A stretch of DNA of 64,000 bases from Durusdinium trenchii (taxonomy: Eukaryota > Sar > Dinophyceae > Suessiales > Symbiodiniaceae): contig CAXAMN010021729.1 in NCBI GenBank assembly GCA_963970005.1, positions 193,133-257,132 on the forward strand, given 5' to 3'. Under the pieces are notes generated by a model that made no database searches, was not told the origin of the DNA, and worked only from the letters and a program-made list of their open reading frames with translations. The position numbers and the translations under genes are program-made. This document shows, one piece after another, positions 12,045 to 22,763 of this stretch. The stretch's first letter is position 1; every line of letters starts with the position of its first letter.

Positions 12045-12118
12045 GTTGGGGGCTGTTCTGGGAAATCGGTGTCAAAGACCCCAGGATAAGCAGTCGAGGC
12101 CTCAGGCTCATTGCTGAG

Positions 12119-12511
12119 ATGGCAAAGCAAGTCCGAGGATACGAAGGGACCTTGCTAGAAGCTATCGAGGCAGGTGTGGTGTCGCGGCCTGAAAGGTTGC
12201 GGTACAGGGAGTGGCTTGCTTGGCGGGCAGCGGAAGGACAAAGGCCTTCGCGTCGCCGTGGGGATACCTCAGGTACCACTACAAACGGTGAAGAAGCGGA
12301 GCTGTGGCGCGAGGTCATGCGCGCGCTCCATGAGGAAGACCCAGGAGAAGCAAGTGAAGGAAGTAGCGACAGTCAGGAGGAGGAAGAGCTGCTGAGTGCG
12401 GACGACGGGACTGGAAGCCGAGAGCGCCAAGAAGGAAGTCATGGTTCGGCTCACGGCGTACGCCATCGACCGGCCGGAGTTGTTCGGAGCGCTAAAAGTA
12501 GCGCAAGATAG
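12119..12511 (+). CDS. LTR element ORF1, acidic linker-like protein
   Basis: This is the first open frame of the LTR element, 130 codons from an ATG about 75 bp inside the left LTR. The product is charged: a basic first third, then a Glu/Asp/Ser-rich stretch (about residues 60-95). No domain was recognised. Its last 116 bases overlap the second frame, which is offset by +1. The reading changes from protein-like to arbitrary after about residue 95, which suggests that the real product shifts into ORF2 or that one indel split a single gene. Confidence 0.55.
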   Translation: MAKQVRGYEGTLLEAIEAGVVSRPERLRYREWLAWRAAEGQRPSRRRGDTSGTTTNGEEAELWREVMRALHEEDPGEASEGSSDSQEEEELLSADDGTGSRERQEGSHGSAHGVRHRPAGVVRSAKSSAR

Positions 12512-12935
12512 AGGATGCGACGTCGAGGTGTATGTTGATAAGTCGCAGACCGGACGAACCACAGAGCAGAAAAGGTTGGTGCACCAGGCAAGGTCCCAAG
12601 GCTTGAAGATCTTCATTGCAAATGGGGAAAGCCTGGGACCGCACTATGCGGCAGCAGGGCGTACGCGTTACAACTTCTGTGGAGCATTGCATGGAAAGAC
12701 CCTAATGGTCAAGAAAGGTGACCAACTGGAGCTCATTATCGGCTCCATGAACTGGACCACTGCTAGCCGGGGAAACCATGAGATTGGACTTCATTTGACA
12801 TTAGGTCAGGAAGATCCGCTAGCCATAGGATTCCAAGAATGGGTCAGTAACGTGAAGCAGTTCGCTTGCGATTTCCAGGCAGCAGTAGCATCAGACGCGT
12901 ACGCAGAAAAGAGCCTCGGAGCGGCCAGGAACTGA
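12396..12935 (+). CDS. LTR element ORF2, phospholipase D-like (HKD) domain protein
   Basis: The open frame follows a TGA at 12393. The first ATG in it is 12441, while the frame itself opens at a GTG. The product matches a PLD_2 type half-domain: an N-terminal strand-helix (VMVRLTAYAIDRPEL), a Rossmann-like VEVYVDKSQTG, then HGKTLMV and GSMNWTTASRGNHEIGL. The His-x-Lys and the G-S-x-N of the HKD signature are present. The Asp expected four residues after the Lys is replaced by Lys, with an Asp nearby, so activity is uncertain. Single-HKD proteins of this class usually act as dimers on nucleic acids or lipids. It ends 79 bp before the right LTR and reads in the same direction as ORF1. Confidence 0.8.
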   Translation: MRTTGLEAESAKKEVMVRLTAYAIDRPELFGALKVAQDRGCDVEVYVDKSQTGRTTEQKRLVHQARSQGLKIFIANGESLGPHYAAAGRTRYNFCGALHGKTLMVKKGDQLELIIGSMNWTTASRGNHEIGLHLTLGQEDPLAIGFQEWVSNVKQFACDFQAAVASDAYAEKSLGAARN

Positions 12936-13013
12936 AGGCGCCCGAGTGGCAGGAATCCCAGCGGTCCGAGTGACGCGGGACGTGATGGTGGGAAAAGCAG
13001 GCAGGAGGGCGAA

Positions 13014-13191
13014 TGTGAAACAGGAGTTCTCCTAGGTGCCTGCTCTTCCTGGTGTTAGGTAGGTTGAGGCTAGGCTGAAAGAGCCCGCCTTTTGGTTTTT
13101 GGCTCAAGGTGCAAAGCGCACGAAGCCTGACAGCCTCGACTGTGTGGCGAAAAGTCAAGCGGTGTTCTCGAGCCGACACGTCGCTTTCGCA
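13014..13191 (+). repeat. right LTR (178 bp)
   Basis: Appears identical to 11867-12044 over all 178 positions. The spliced-leader-like 12-mer is at 13097-13108. Confidence 0.9.
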
Positions 13192-13240
13192 AGTAGTAGT
13201 AGTAGTCGTCGTAGTAGTAGTTGTAGTCGTAGTCGTAGTC

Positions 13241-13271
<31 letters not shown>

Positions 13272-13279
13272 TCCAGTAG

Positions 13280-13315
<36 letters not shown>

Positions 13316-13585
13316 CAGTAGTAGTAGCGATTTCTTCCACGGCCGGCCGGCCGGCCGGCTGGCACATTGATCGGCCGGCCGGCCGGCTAGCACCTGGAGC
13401 GGCCGGCCGGCCGGCCATGTACTAGTAGTAGTAGTAGTAGTAGTGGTAGTGGTAGTGGTAGTAGTAGTAGTAGCAGCCGACGGTCGTTGATCAGCCGGCC
13501 GGCGGGACCGTGGATCTTGGCCGGCCGGCCGGCCGGCCAGCTGGACCGTGGTTCTTGGCCGGCCGGCCGGCCGGCTGATCGAGAA
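13192..13585. repeat. TAG/GTC microsatellite alternating with GGCC palindrome blocks
   Basis: (tag)n and (gtc)n tracts alternate with three or four blocks of ggccggccggcc. Two of the blocks follow a shared ggaccgtgg(a/t)tcttgg lead-in. Each block is self-complementary. Confidence 0.85.
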
Positions 13586-15135
13586 ATAGCGGGCCGCGAT
13601 AAGCTCGCAATGCAAAATGATCCAAAGACTTCTGGTGCAAATTCCCAAAAGGGGGTGTATTGGAATAGGGAGACCCCTCAAAGAACTGGGAAAATCAAAA
13701 ACAGGTTAACTCCATTGGTTGGGAGGTCCCCTATTAGAATACAAACCCAAGTGTCAATGCAAAAGAACTCTACCTGTCAATGCGCGTCATCGGTTTCACC
13801 ATGGTTCACCCCATGTTGGGTGCGACCAGGGTATGCATCAGATGTCTGCATTGCAGTTGCCACCGTTTCGAGTCTCCACGTTTCTTTGAAGCGCAAGGAG
13901 TCACTTCATTCTGGTGAATCACACACTGGACCGCAGGAAGCAAACCCCTCTGATTCCAGAACAAGCTCCTGCCCATGTTGCGTTGATACACGTGAATCAC
14001 ATGAACATTAGGATGGTCGCCAAAATGAGGCAAAGGCAAAGGCAACCCATGAGCAATTCCTTCTTAACCCTAGCATCTTGCAACATGGACAATAAGTGAA
14101 CTTCAAATGTCCCACTCATACTCACCTGTTGCTCTGAGGCGCAAAAGAATTTGCTGAGGCACACCAGGTACGCAGTTTTCGCTTGTATGCTTCTCATCAA
14201 GGCCTGGTGCAACACAATCACAAAAGCCTCAATGAAAACCAGCTCCCCCTCCTCCCGCTTCTCCCGTTGTGAAAGTTCATCTTAATTGATCACATGTTAA
14301 ACTATACTGTATCATCTTGCTGGCATGTCTGCAACCTTCTGATTCTGATGAAGGTTCCAGTACTGACATAGTTTGCACTAAGGTTGCCAAGGTGGCTCTG
14401 GCAATGAAGTTTTGGGTTCCTGAACCTGCGCATATTTGAGTGTTCGACTCGGGCTAGCGTCTCGCAACTTGCACCTCTCTTTGCCCCTGTCTGTCCCAAG
14501 TCCCAAGAAAAATGTAGTGGGGGTGGTGACGGTCGGGTCCCCTGCCCTATCCGGCGCGATGATTTGGCCTCGCCTTCACCCAAGACTCGTTGGGTGAGCT
14601 CAGCCAATTCTCGACTGCTGGAGCACTTGCAGTGATGAAGTTCTTGAGATTTCTGGAGCTCTGATTGCAGCTTTTGCAAATCCTTAGAAGACAGATTTAC
14701 TGTGACGCATTCGCACCACCACACTGGGATGATTTGGAAAGTGACAACCGGTGACAACAGGAGCTGTGATGGTGGCCTGTCTTCATGCGGCTTAAGGCCG
14801 ACACTTGATCCACTAAGCGTCCAGTCTGGAGGTGAATTCTTTTGGCTGATGGAAATGCCTTGTGTTTTTGACCCGCAGGGTGTGCTTTTTGAACATCAGA
14901 CCGGTCTTGTTGATGTTAGATCATGTTCAACCAAGGCCGGTGTAGAACTTGGGCCATTGCTGTTCCCGGGCCCCCAAAAACGTCCCCGCCCCTGAGGCCC
15001 TGCGTCGCCCCCTCCCCAGTGATTCCCCTGCACACTTCGCTTTCTTCTCCGCTCCGCTCGTGGTTCCGCTCGGAGTGGTTTGGGCGGCATCCAGTTCTAT
15101 GAAGTTCCACTTGGTGGACGATTCCGACGATAGGC
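13586..15135. other. no confident gene; one possible coiled-coil exon
   Basis: On the minus strand around 14590-14720 a frame reads DLQKLQSELQKSQEL and RELAELTQRVL, a heptad-like pattern that may be a coiled-coil exon. Borders could not be fixed. The rest shows nothing recognisable. Confidence 0.35.
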
Positions 15136-15299
15136 CTCTTCATAGGTCGCGCAGTAATCGATCACGGTGCCGTTCGAGAGTGTGTACTCGACTGGGTTCA
15201 TGGAACAGCAATGCAAGGACGAAAGGTCCATTTCCTCCACAGAATAGTGTCTCAAGATCTCGGCGGGGCTCTTCTCACGAATTCCCTTGGAGCTGATAC
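15136..15299 (-). CDS. exon of an unidentified protein
   Basis: The acceptor is AAG|G, followed by two bases, 54 codons and a GC donor after GAG. The reading is clearly protein-like (EKSPAEILRHYSVEEMDL, MNPVEYTLSNGTVIDY, TYEE). I do not recognise the family. A GC-rich patch at 14.93-15.10 kb may hold the next exon, but its frame is unclear. Confidence 0.55.
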
Positions 15300-18220
15300 C
15301 TTGAACACAGCAAACCTAAGTTGTTCGGCAGAGCGGCCAAGGATGAAGGGCCATATATATATATAATATTGTAATATAGTATTTAGTGATAAGGATCCAA
15401 TAAATACAAACGTTCATGATACGAGAGTGTTTAACGAAACACGTTTTAGGAATGGACCACAGATTTGGGTGATTCACCCATTTAAGTACAGTTTTGTTTT
15501 TGCCGATGCAAGATTTGATCACTTGATCAGGGCAAAAAGAAGGATCAACCGACCGAAAACATAAAAACGACTCCAACATAGTCCGTCCAAGGTCCAATCA
15601 AGTGTCCAAAATCACAGTTTCTCTCAGCTTCTCTCGGCAGTCAAGTGTCCAAAATCACTAGTGAGTTTAGTGAGTAGGTGAGGCACAATAGTAATCATCC
15701 TACAGCCGGGAAAAAGTTGGAGACAAAACTGAGATCCCGACCCTGTCCTTGTGTCCCCAAACATGTTCACGCCCAACATCATCCGCCTTGGACCGACTGC
15801 ACGCCATCTCTCGGCCATAGTTCCTGGGAGCCGAACGAAGCATCAACAAACCCGCAAACATCCAATGCTTTTGTACTAGTAGTACTGCCAGGAACTACTA
15901 GTAGTTTCTTGTTACTGCAAGTAATGTGCCTTGCTACTAGTAGCGATGCACATAAGTATCATAAGTATGGCGCATTTTTTGGAGCTACGGTATTGAAACC
16001 GTTCCAATTGTGTCGAAACATGAAAAAACAAACATGAAACATGGAACACCCCCTTGTTCGAGGCAAACACTTGTTGTTTACGATGGGGCGTGTCCCCACA
16101 AACTGTCTGCAGATCTGATGAACAAGGTTACCCTATGTCCACCAATAATTGTTGAACGCACAACATGTCAATCAAAAAATGGAACATTCTTTCACACAAG
16201 CAACATATGGAACACCGGATTTGCACTTCCGCACAACTCGTTTTGTTTGACGGTGTAGGTTCGCTGAAACCACACAGCGCGTCTAATTCCCACAAACGAA
16301 TTCAATGAACAGCGGCTTCTTTGCTTTCTGTCTGTACCCAAAGGCCCCATTCTTGATTCGTACGAAGTGTGTGTGTGTGTGTCAATACCTGTCTCGAAGG
16401 TTTGACCACATTCATTCAGATCGCGCACACTAATTCGACTTTCTCTTAGAAGGGGGCAGAAGGATCTCCCAGTCGTAGCCTCTGCCAACAAAGTTCTACA
16501 CTGGACGATCAGGAAAACGTACCTGCAGTGGTGCACCTGGGCGCATAATAAGACGCAGCTGGTGGCCACCTCCCCAATTTAATTCACCCGTAAAGTGCTA
16601 ATGCGTTTTGTTGAACACAATACAAGTGAGCTGCCCCTCCACCTTGCCGTTCCTGCGAGTCAAGGTCGAATGAAATCAGTAACTACCTCACGGGGATGTC
16701 CAAACTGATACAGGGATGAAGCGTGCACAATACACATCTTATTGAGCCTCAGGGCCTCGTCTAACTAAGCCAAATCCGCAGAGTAACAACTTGAACCATA
16801 CCAAAGTAGGCAAAGGACCCCAAAAAGTGCTATATAAATAGAATATAATAGAACACGACAAGGGTGAGTAAGCAAACTTCGCACTTTATAGCACACACAT
16901 GAGAGATCATGTTTAGAGATTTAGAGCACAGGTATCAAAGAGCACACACGTGAAAGCACACATGTGAGATCAAACCTGGCCTATGCCCCAAGTGGGGAAC
17001 ATGTTACAGTAGATAACTGTAGATAATACTCTGCCCTATTCCTATGTGGATCAGTTATTGAAACAAGTTTGGAGTTGGCGCGCGCAAAAGTTTTACGACG
17101 CGGTTTCTATTTTCAGCGCGCTCTGTGATCCTTGTTGGTCGGGTCGGGCCTGCCTTCTTTCGTATCTACATGGCATTGAGTGCTAATAAGTGGAGTCGAG
17201 TAGACGGTTTGGATGGACGCCTAACTCTTCAAAAACCGCAGGACAGGTTAAAGGCTGGTCGACCTCCCAAAAAACATGCTCCGTCATGTGTCCAAACAGG
17301 GGCCTGGCAAAAACGATGTAAACGATAGATGCTTAATTTCAAAGTCTGCACACAAGCTATGCAGATCTGTGTGGCATCCCGGTGTGAAAAGGATCATTGA
17401 TCTCATCATCAGGCTTGACCACTCAAGCAATCAAAAGCACCCCAAAGTTCAAGGACAAACTTAGGCTTGCCGCACCTGTCTAGGGCCAGGTTTCCAAATC
17501 CTTGATGTGCTTTTGAGTCGAGAAACGCAGGTACGACACCTCTGTAGGTCCCAAGCCAGGCCGGGCACGGGACCCACAGAGGTAACTTGTTTGCCCTTAC
17601 TTTTTCCATCGTGGCACCTTCAATTCTCAATGCACCCTGCAGGACTACCTTAACAGCAGAACACATGTCAACATAAACATACCAATAGAAGACACGTGCA
17701 GTCATATATACGCACCTGCGCAACATGCACACGCATGAGTACTGTGCACTCATGGCTGTTGCCAGGTGCAGCGAAGGTCGACGACGCGATTGACTCACTG
17801 CCCGCCAGAAAAAGGGATCACAGATTTCGCTTTCCGTTGTTTGCCAGGCTGGTTTGCAGAAGACCCCTGGCTTGGGCGAGGACCATGCCTGCCACGAACA
17901 GTGACCACCAAGTCTGAAAATGTGCACTATATACACCACAACAAAAGCGCAGTCGAGGAAACAATGCTGGCCTGCACAGTCGAAAGGCATTTCGATTTCT
18001 CTGGAGGCATGACTCTGCTGTGGCGGCAAACACTGATGCCGGTGAGCACCCTCAACTCACTCTTACCGTAAGAACCCGAGTCCGACCACACTTTCTCAGT
18101 GAAACAAACAATCGCTTTGGTAAATCATCAAAAATCATCCAGTTTTTTCAGGCAATCGAAAGATTGAAACTCCGAAGAGCTTCAGAGACGCTATCTGATT
18201 CCAAGCGTCTCTGAACTGGC
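15300..18220. other. no supported gene
   Basis: AT-richer sequence with an AT microsatellite near 15354-15380, a CTACTAG-type dispersed repeat at 15870-15950 and a GT run at 16370-16382. No convincing exon was found. Confidence 0.45.
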
Positions 18221-18415
18221 CTCACACTCGAAGTGCCCAAAGCACTCGGACAAAAGGGCCGGCTCGCAGGTACCCGTCTTCCGTGCACAAATCAATTCGC
18301 TGTCACAGCAATCCTGTTCCTTCCAGTGCATCTCCCCACCTGAGCCCGTTTCGTTGAGCAAAATGGCCCAGGAACAGAAAGGACAAAATCCTTTTTCTGG
18401 GTCAAGCGCAGAAAT
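18221..18415 (-). CDS. cysteine-rich exon, unidentified protein
   Basis: The minus-strand frame reads DPEKGFCPFCSW, QDCCDSELICARKTGTCE and SECFGHFECE, with about nine cysteines in 65 residues, then a GC donor after GAG. The cysteine spacing suggests a secreted or metal-binding module. The 5' border is uncertain because a 10-N gap begins at 18448. Confidence 0.5.
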
Positions 18416-18447
18416 GCTCGTATTGATTCGTACTGCATTGTAGTTGT

Positions 18448-18457
18448 NNNNNNNNNN
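18448..18457. other. assembly gap, 10 N
   Basis: Ten N, a scaffold join. Confidence 0.99.
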
Positions 18458-19406
18458 GCTTAGAAGTTGCAAGTGCAAATCCAACCAAGTCAAGGTTTTG
18501 GTAAATAACGCAAAGCTATCACACTTGAGCAAAATGCCAAAAGTTTGTTCTGACGGCAAAGAACAATCACCAGTCAGTCAAGTCTATAAACGTGTGAAAG
18601 CCATCAGCAAGCCCCCAACCGAACTGCAACCGCAGAATGTTTGGTGTAAGGAACTAGCAGATTGTCACACGAGCAGACACAATGACATGGTCATTACCTG
18701 AAACCAACATCAGCAGATCTGGTCTGGTAGGGTGAAAACGTCTTAATTTATTAATATTATGTAATTGGTGCGACACAAGCACACAAACATACACTGGAAA
18801 CCGAGTAACCAAAAACACCATTTATAACATTTTATAACTCTCTTTCTGCCTCATTCCGCCTCAAGGTCCAATAACAAATCAAGATGACAGAACCGAAATG
18901 AATCGAATGCTCACAAAACATCTTCTGGAACCGAACCGGAAAATCATACGGCCGGTCCTTGCAACGAAAGAAACTGAACCAACACCCAAGTCATATGAAA
19001 CTATATGCAATGCTTAGCGACCATCATCACTTCTCAGGATGTTGTCAGCTCTGACACTTCGCAGAAAACCAGATCGACGGGGATCGAAAGGCTCAGTGGA
19101 CTACATGGCAGTCACATGCTGTCACAGACCGCTTGAGATTCCGCCTCTTGAGCCAAAGGTGTAAGATCAATCCGATGCAATGAGTCCCTTTGGAAAAGTT
19201 TTGTGCATGACCAACCTGCACTTCCATGCCACTGCGCATGCTACTCATCGCCGCAAAGGGCAGCTTGGAGACTAGGCATGAAGAGTTTTGATTCGGACTC
19301 CGACTTGTGGTGTTTGCCCTTGTGCTACCTTCAATTTTCAGCAGAATGTGCCAAGCGACAAGTTCTTCTTGCCAGGTTTGCTTAAAACTCCGAGACTGAC
19401 GTCTTG

Positions 19407-19805
19407 TCATTCTCGTGGCGGAGGCGCTCTGTTCTTGGCCTCTCGTATAGAGCCAAAGTCCATCTCATGGATCAAACCTGGCTCCTGAATTGAAGGAATT
19501 GCATAGTAGGCAATCTGATCCGAGATGCTGGCCAACGCAACATCCACATCGTAGCATTCTTGCTCCCAAACGGCTCGATACAGGGCCTGCCTCACTTTCG
19601 GCAGCGTTTCCACCCGGTAGAGCATCGCAAAGAAGCCGAAGTTCACCCCGCTGCAGCGTTTGTTCGCCCTTCCGTTCCCATCTGGAAGCACACGGGACAA
19701 ATGCTTCGACACACATCGGCCATATGGACAGCGCGATTTTAAGGAGATCACCTCCCAATCGCAGGGCGCCTCTTGAAGCACTGCTGCTAAGTGCCCAAAG
19801 AAGTC
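19407..19805 (-). CDS. GT25-like glycosyltransferase, last exon
   Basis: The acceptor is CAG|G, followed by 132 codons to a TGA stop. It begins DFFGHLAAVLQEAP and DWEVISL, continues FGFFAMLYRVETLPKV, then DVDVALASIS and IAYYAIP. This order (a Phe-rich helix, D-W-(D/E)-x-(I/L), a Y-R-x-x-A-like helix, a D-x-x-L region, then Y-Y-x-x-P) matches the C-terminal half of family 25 glycosyltransferases. It belongs with the exons at 20534-20608 and 21033-21130 on the same strand. An exon carrying the acidic E-D-D type motif should lie between 19.8 and 20.5 kb and was not located. Confidence 0.7.
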   Translation of the reverse strand, partial: DFFGHLAAVLQEAPCDWEVISLKSRCPYGRCVSKHLSRVLPDGNGRANKRCSGVNFGFFAMLYRVETLPKVRQALYRAVWEQECYDVDVALASISDQIAYYAIPSIQEPGLIHEMDFGSIREAKNRAPPPRE

Positions 19806-20533
19806 CTGATGTGCACGATGAGACGGCCGTTTGGTCGGTGTAACGATGAGACGAGGACAACATAACCTGGCCGAGCCATTTTATGAAAAGGACATCATCT
19901 GTCTGACACTTTGTGGATCAAACACTTTCTCACTTTTTCTATCTTTTTCTGGCCTACCCGTGATCTGCACGTGTGAAACAAACAACACTGTGAGGAACCG
20001 AAAGACATTAGATTTGTTGTTCTGACATCACTACTGACATCACTTACACCAACTCCTCGTGAGGATAAATGTCATCTTCCATCACCAAGGCCAATGGCTT
20101 CCTGCTCTTCTCCGCCTCAACGGGTTTCGGCTATTCTTCTTCGCTGGGCTGGTGGCACTTTAATACGTGGCTGGTGATGGTTCGAACGCAATTTTCTTGT
20201 ATGGCGGCACAACCCCCTCGTATTGCATTAACACCCTTGAGCATCGCCCTGGCTACCACCAGTAGCATGGAACGCTCTCTTGCAAAGCACGTCAGTCGGG
20301 GGTGCGGCGGCTGTGGATTCGCCAGTGTATCATCGATATATCAACATTTGGACTTCAAAATCCGTTGGAACCATTGGATTTGATGCAAGTCCTTTCCTTG
20401 TCTTGGTGATGTCTCAAGTGCAACCCTACACCTACACCTTATAACATCTTATAACCCCTACCAGAGAAATATATAGGTAAAACCTCTTCACTCTTCAAGG
20501 CCTGCAAAACCGCCACGGTACCAAACCCGGCGC

Positions 20534-20608
20534 CTCTTTCATGGCGCGGAAGTGGGCGGCTGCGCAGCCGAAGGTGCCCTGCTGCCCGACGTCCGGTGGC
20601 AGCGACAC
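20534..20608 (-). CDS. GT25-like glycosyltransferase, middle exon
   Basis: The acceptor is AAG|G, in phase with the upstream exon. Residues VSLPPDVGQQGTFGCAAAHF followed by RAMKE match the G-x-x-G-C-x-x-(S/A)-H segment that marks family 25 glycosyltransferases, with near-perfect third-position GC. The 3' border is approximate; a GC donor after GAG is used here. Confidence 0.65.
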
Positions 20609-21032
20609 CTTTGGGGTTGGGGCCGGTTGGTGCGGTCCGTGGAGGGGTCATTCAAAGTTAAAAGGAAGATTAAGACGCCCTATAGGTGAAAGTCAAATTA
20701 GGTTTCAGACTTGCACATGGTAATCTTGTACTGATGCAATTTCACGGTATTATCAATGCATGTTTTTGGTATGTTTTTGCATATTTTCTCATATTTTCTC
20801 TCCAGGTCTTCAAAAATACACAAGAAGGAAGGAAAAAGGAAAGTGCGGGTAAGTGGTAAGGAAAGGCACACAAAATCCTGCGCCATCTCCAAAGCAAAGG
20901 TCTCCAAACTCCAAAAAGCATGTCAAATTCAAAGAACATCCATGCAGTGTTAAGTTGAAGGGGGTCACCGTCTCCGTCTCACCCGTCTCACCGGTCTCTC
21001 TCGGTCGTTTTCGCTCGATCTCGCCACGTCAC

Positions 21033-21130
21033 CAGGTCCTCGGCCTTGGCGGCGGCAAAGGCGCCCGGCCGCGTGAGGTCCACGCCGTCGACGCGGCGGA
21101 AGCGGATCCGCAGCGCCTCCAAACGAGCTC
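21033..21130 (-). CDS. GT25-like glycosyltransferase, early exon
   Basis: The acceptor is GAG|G, followed by 32 codons and a GT donor. It reads ARLEALRIRFRRVDGVDLTR then PGAFAAAK. The R-x-E-x-(I/L)...F-x-R-V-D-(A/G)-(V/I)-D pattern is the N-terminal motif of family 25 sugar transferases. Joined in phase to the exon at 20534-20608. The start codon lies further right and was not identified. Confidence 0.65.
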
Positions 21131-22264
21131 CTCGGTCGGTCCGAAAGTGGTGGCGAAGCGACGAAGCGGAAGCGAAAGCGGGAGTGGAAGCGATGGCCGG
21201 AAGGAAGAAATGAGGAAGAACCGATGGTCATTATAGTACAGCGGCGGTTTTCAGGTACTTCTAAGTAAGGCGCTTCCCAATCTACCTCATCTTGAAGGTG
21301 GACAGAAAAGCCACCAGTCACGCCAAAGCAATGGCCGGCTGTTTGCTGTGATGAATGGGGGTCAGAATAACTGTTGGTTGAAGTACCAAGGCTCAAAGAG
21401 AAGACTCAAGACCCAACCTCAAAAATCCCAATGCTCAATCAGCTCCAACAAACCAATCTCACCAGTCTATACCAGTCTCACCTTCATCATCCTTCAGCTA
21501 TCTTCACCTCTGGCCTATCAGCTGAGCCGCGGGTCATCTCCAACCTTCCGCTCTCGGCCAGGCTTACCACATAGATCGACATTGCACCTGGCAGTTCCGC
21601 GCTCACCGCCCTCGGCGCACGGTCCAAGGTAGAGAAGCGTCCATGGGCTGCCACTTCACAAAGGAAGGGCTGCTGTAGGGCATCCATCCTTAGCGTCGAA
21701 CAACAGTGCTGTAGACTCTGAATCTACAAAACCCCCCAATTGGATGCACGGACTTGCGGCTCTCGCCACCCACTCTCATCCCTTGCCAACGGGTGTGACG
21801 GGTATAGGTAGGGATGCCAGATTGTAAAACCTCTTCAAGGGGTCTTATCAACCAAGAGTCTACATTAATGAAGCTGGCTGCAAAGGTTTGGGCAACTGGT
21901 GAAGCTTACGTTATAGATATTCTGATCCCACACACACACAGACATACTGATCCCTATTCTCAGATTATGATTGTGGGTGGACTCCTAATCCGCTGTCTAA
22001 GGGTGAATATAAATCAAACGTGACCCAGCTGCTGGTGTCGTTGGACCCCCCTTTGCTCCACACACCAACACTTCTATAAGGGCCAAAAAGCACAGGGCCC
22101 ATCCACCAGCCACTTTGCTGTCTTGAGTCTTTCGGGCGTTCGTTCAAAATATAATGTCAAGGCCCAACCTCATCCCAACCTCTTTCATTCAGCTCCACAC
22201 CGAGCATCCTCTCCTCGCTGGGGTCCGGTGCCCAACCAAGGTCAAAGACCTTCTGCTGGTTCTG

Positions 22265-22402
22265 CAACCAGGTACTAAAGCCGTGACTGGCATAGCATCC
22301 CTCGTGCTTCATGAACTCCCAACACCAGTCGGGCTGCTTAGCTCCGGACGCCGGTCCGGTCTCCAACTCCCGAAGACTCGAGGCAGACGTCTCGGTCTTC
22401 AC
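22265..22402 (-). CDS. exon of an unidentified protein with a Trp/Cys-rich motif
   Basis: The acceptor is CAG|G, followed by an in-phase frame reading QPDWCWEFMKHEGCYASHGF then STWLQNQQK before a GT. The same frame stays protein-like for about 30 more residues, so the 3' end is uncertain. The D-W-C-W...F-M-K-x-E-G-C-Y spacing is distinctive, but I could not assign it. Confidence 0.5.
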
Positions 22403-22702
22403 CTGGAGTTGCTAGAGCCGAGCACCCGGCACTGGAAAGCGGGAGTGAAGTGAGTAGCGAGAATGATTGAGAACGTGACACTTTATCCCTTCTCCTCAAG
22501 AGAGATTTCGGAAAAAGAACAGACTATTGAAGTGCCCAGACCTGCTTCTTGGTCCACGCCAGTGCTTTGCCCGTTTCCGTTTCGGTTTGTTCCGTGCATC
22601 ACACAAGGAAGCTCCAAGACACAGGCCTACAATGGCCTGTCTCACCACCTGTTGCACCCGGAGACTCTTCTCGCTGCTTGAGACAAGCCTGCTTTGGGTC
22701 CC

Positions 22703-22763
22703 AGCCCAAACCGTCCGGGACATCGACGTCCGCCCCGCGCGGACCGCGTTCGGCGTCGTTCGC
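22703..22763 (-). CDS. possible short exon, strand not certain
   Basis: On the minus strand GAG|GCG starts a frame reading ANDAERGPRGADVDVP with very high third-position GC. The plus strand also gives an open GC-rich frame here, but without a good acceptor. Minus is preferred from the neighbours. Confidence 0.3.

Larger units (their letters stand above)
11867..13191 (+). mobile_element. compact LTR element carrying a PLD-like ORF
   Basis: Two direct repeats of 178 bp (11867-12044 and 13014-13191) look identical base for base and have the LTR termini TG...CA. A possible 4-bp target duplication (agta) flanks the element but is ambiguous, because the insertion sits in a TAG microsatellite. Two bases inside the left LTR, TGGGGGCTGTTCTGGG (from 12047) could be a tRNA primer-binding site, since it starts TGG. 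A purine-rich stretch (12990-13013) precedes the right LTR. The 969-bp interior has no reverse transcriptase, integrase, protease or capsid frame, so the element is non-autonomous. Its ORFs end in a phospholipase D-like domain. LTR identity implies recent insertion. Confidence 0.85.

Noticed and set aside
13070..13681. Minus-strand 203-codon frame rich in Thr and Leu runs
   Set aside because: It reads through TAG microsatellites, GGCC palindromes and the right LTR; low-complexity artefact.
17409..18029. Minus-strand 206-codon frame
   Set aside because: No codon bias, no motif, includes splice-like and AT-rich stretches; chance open frame.
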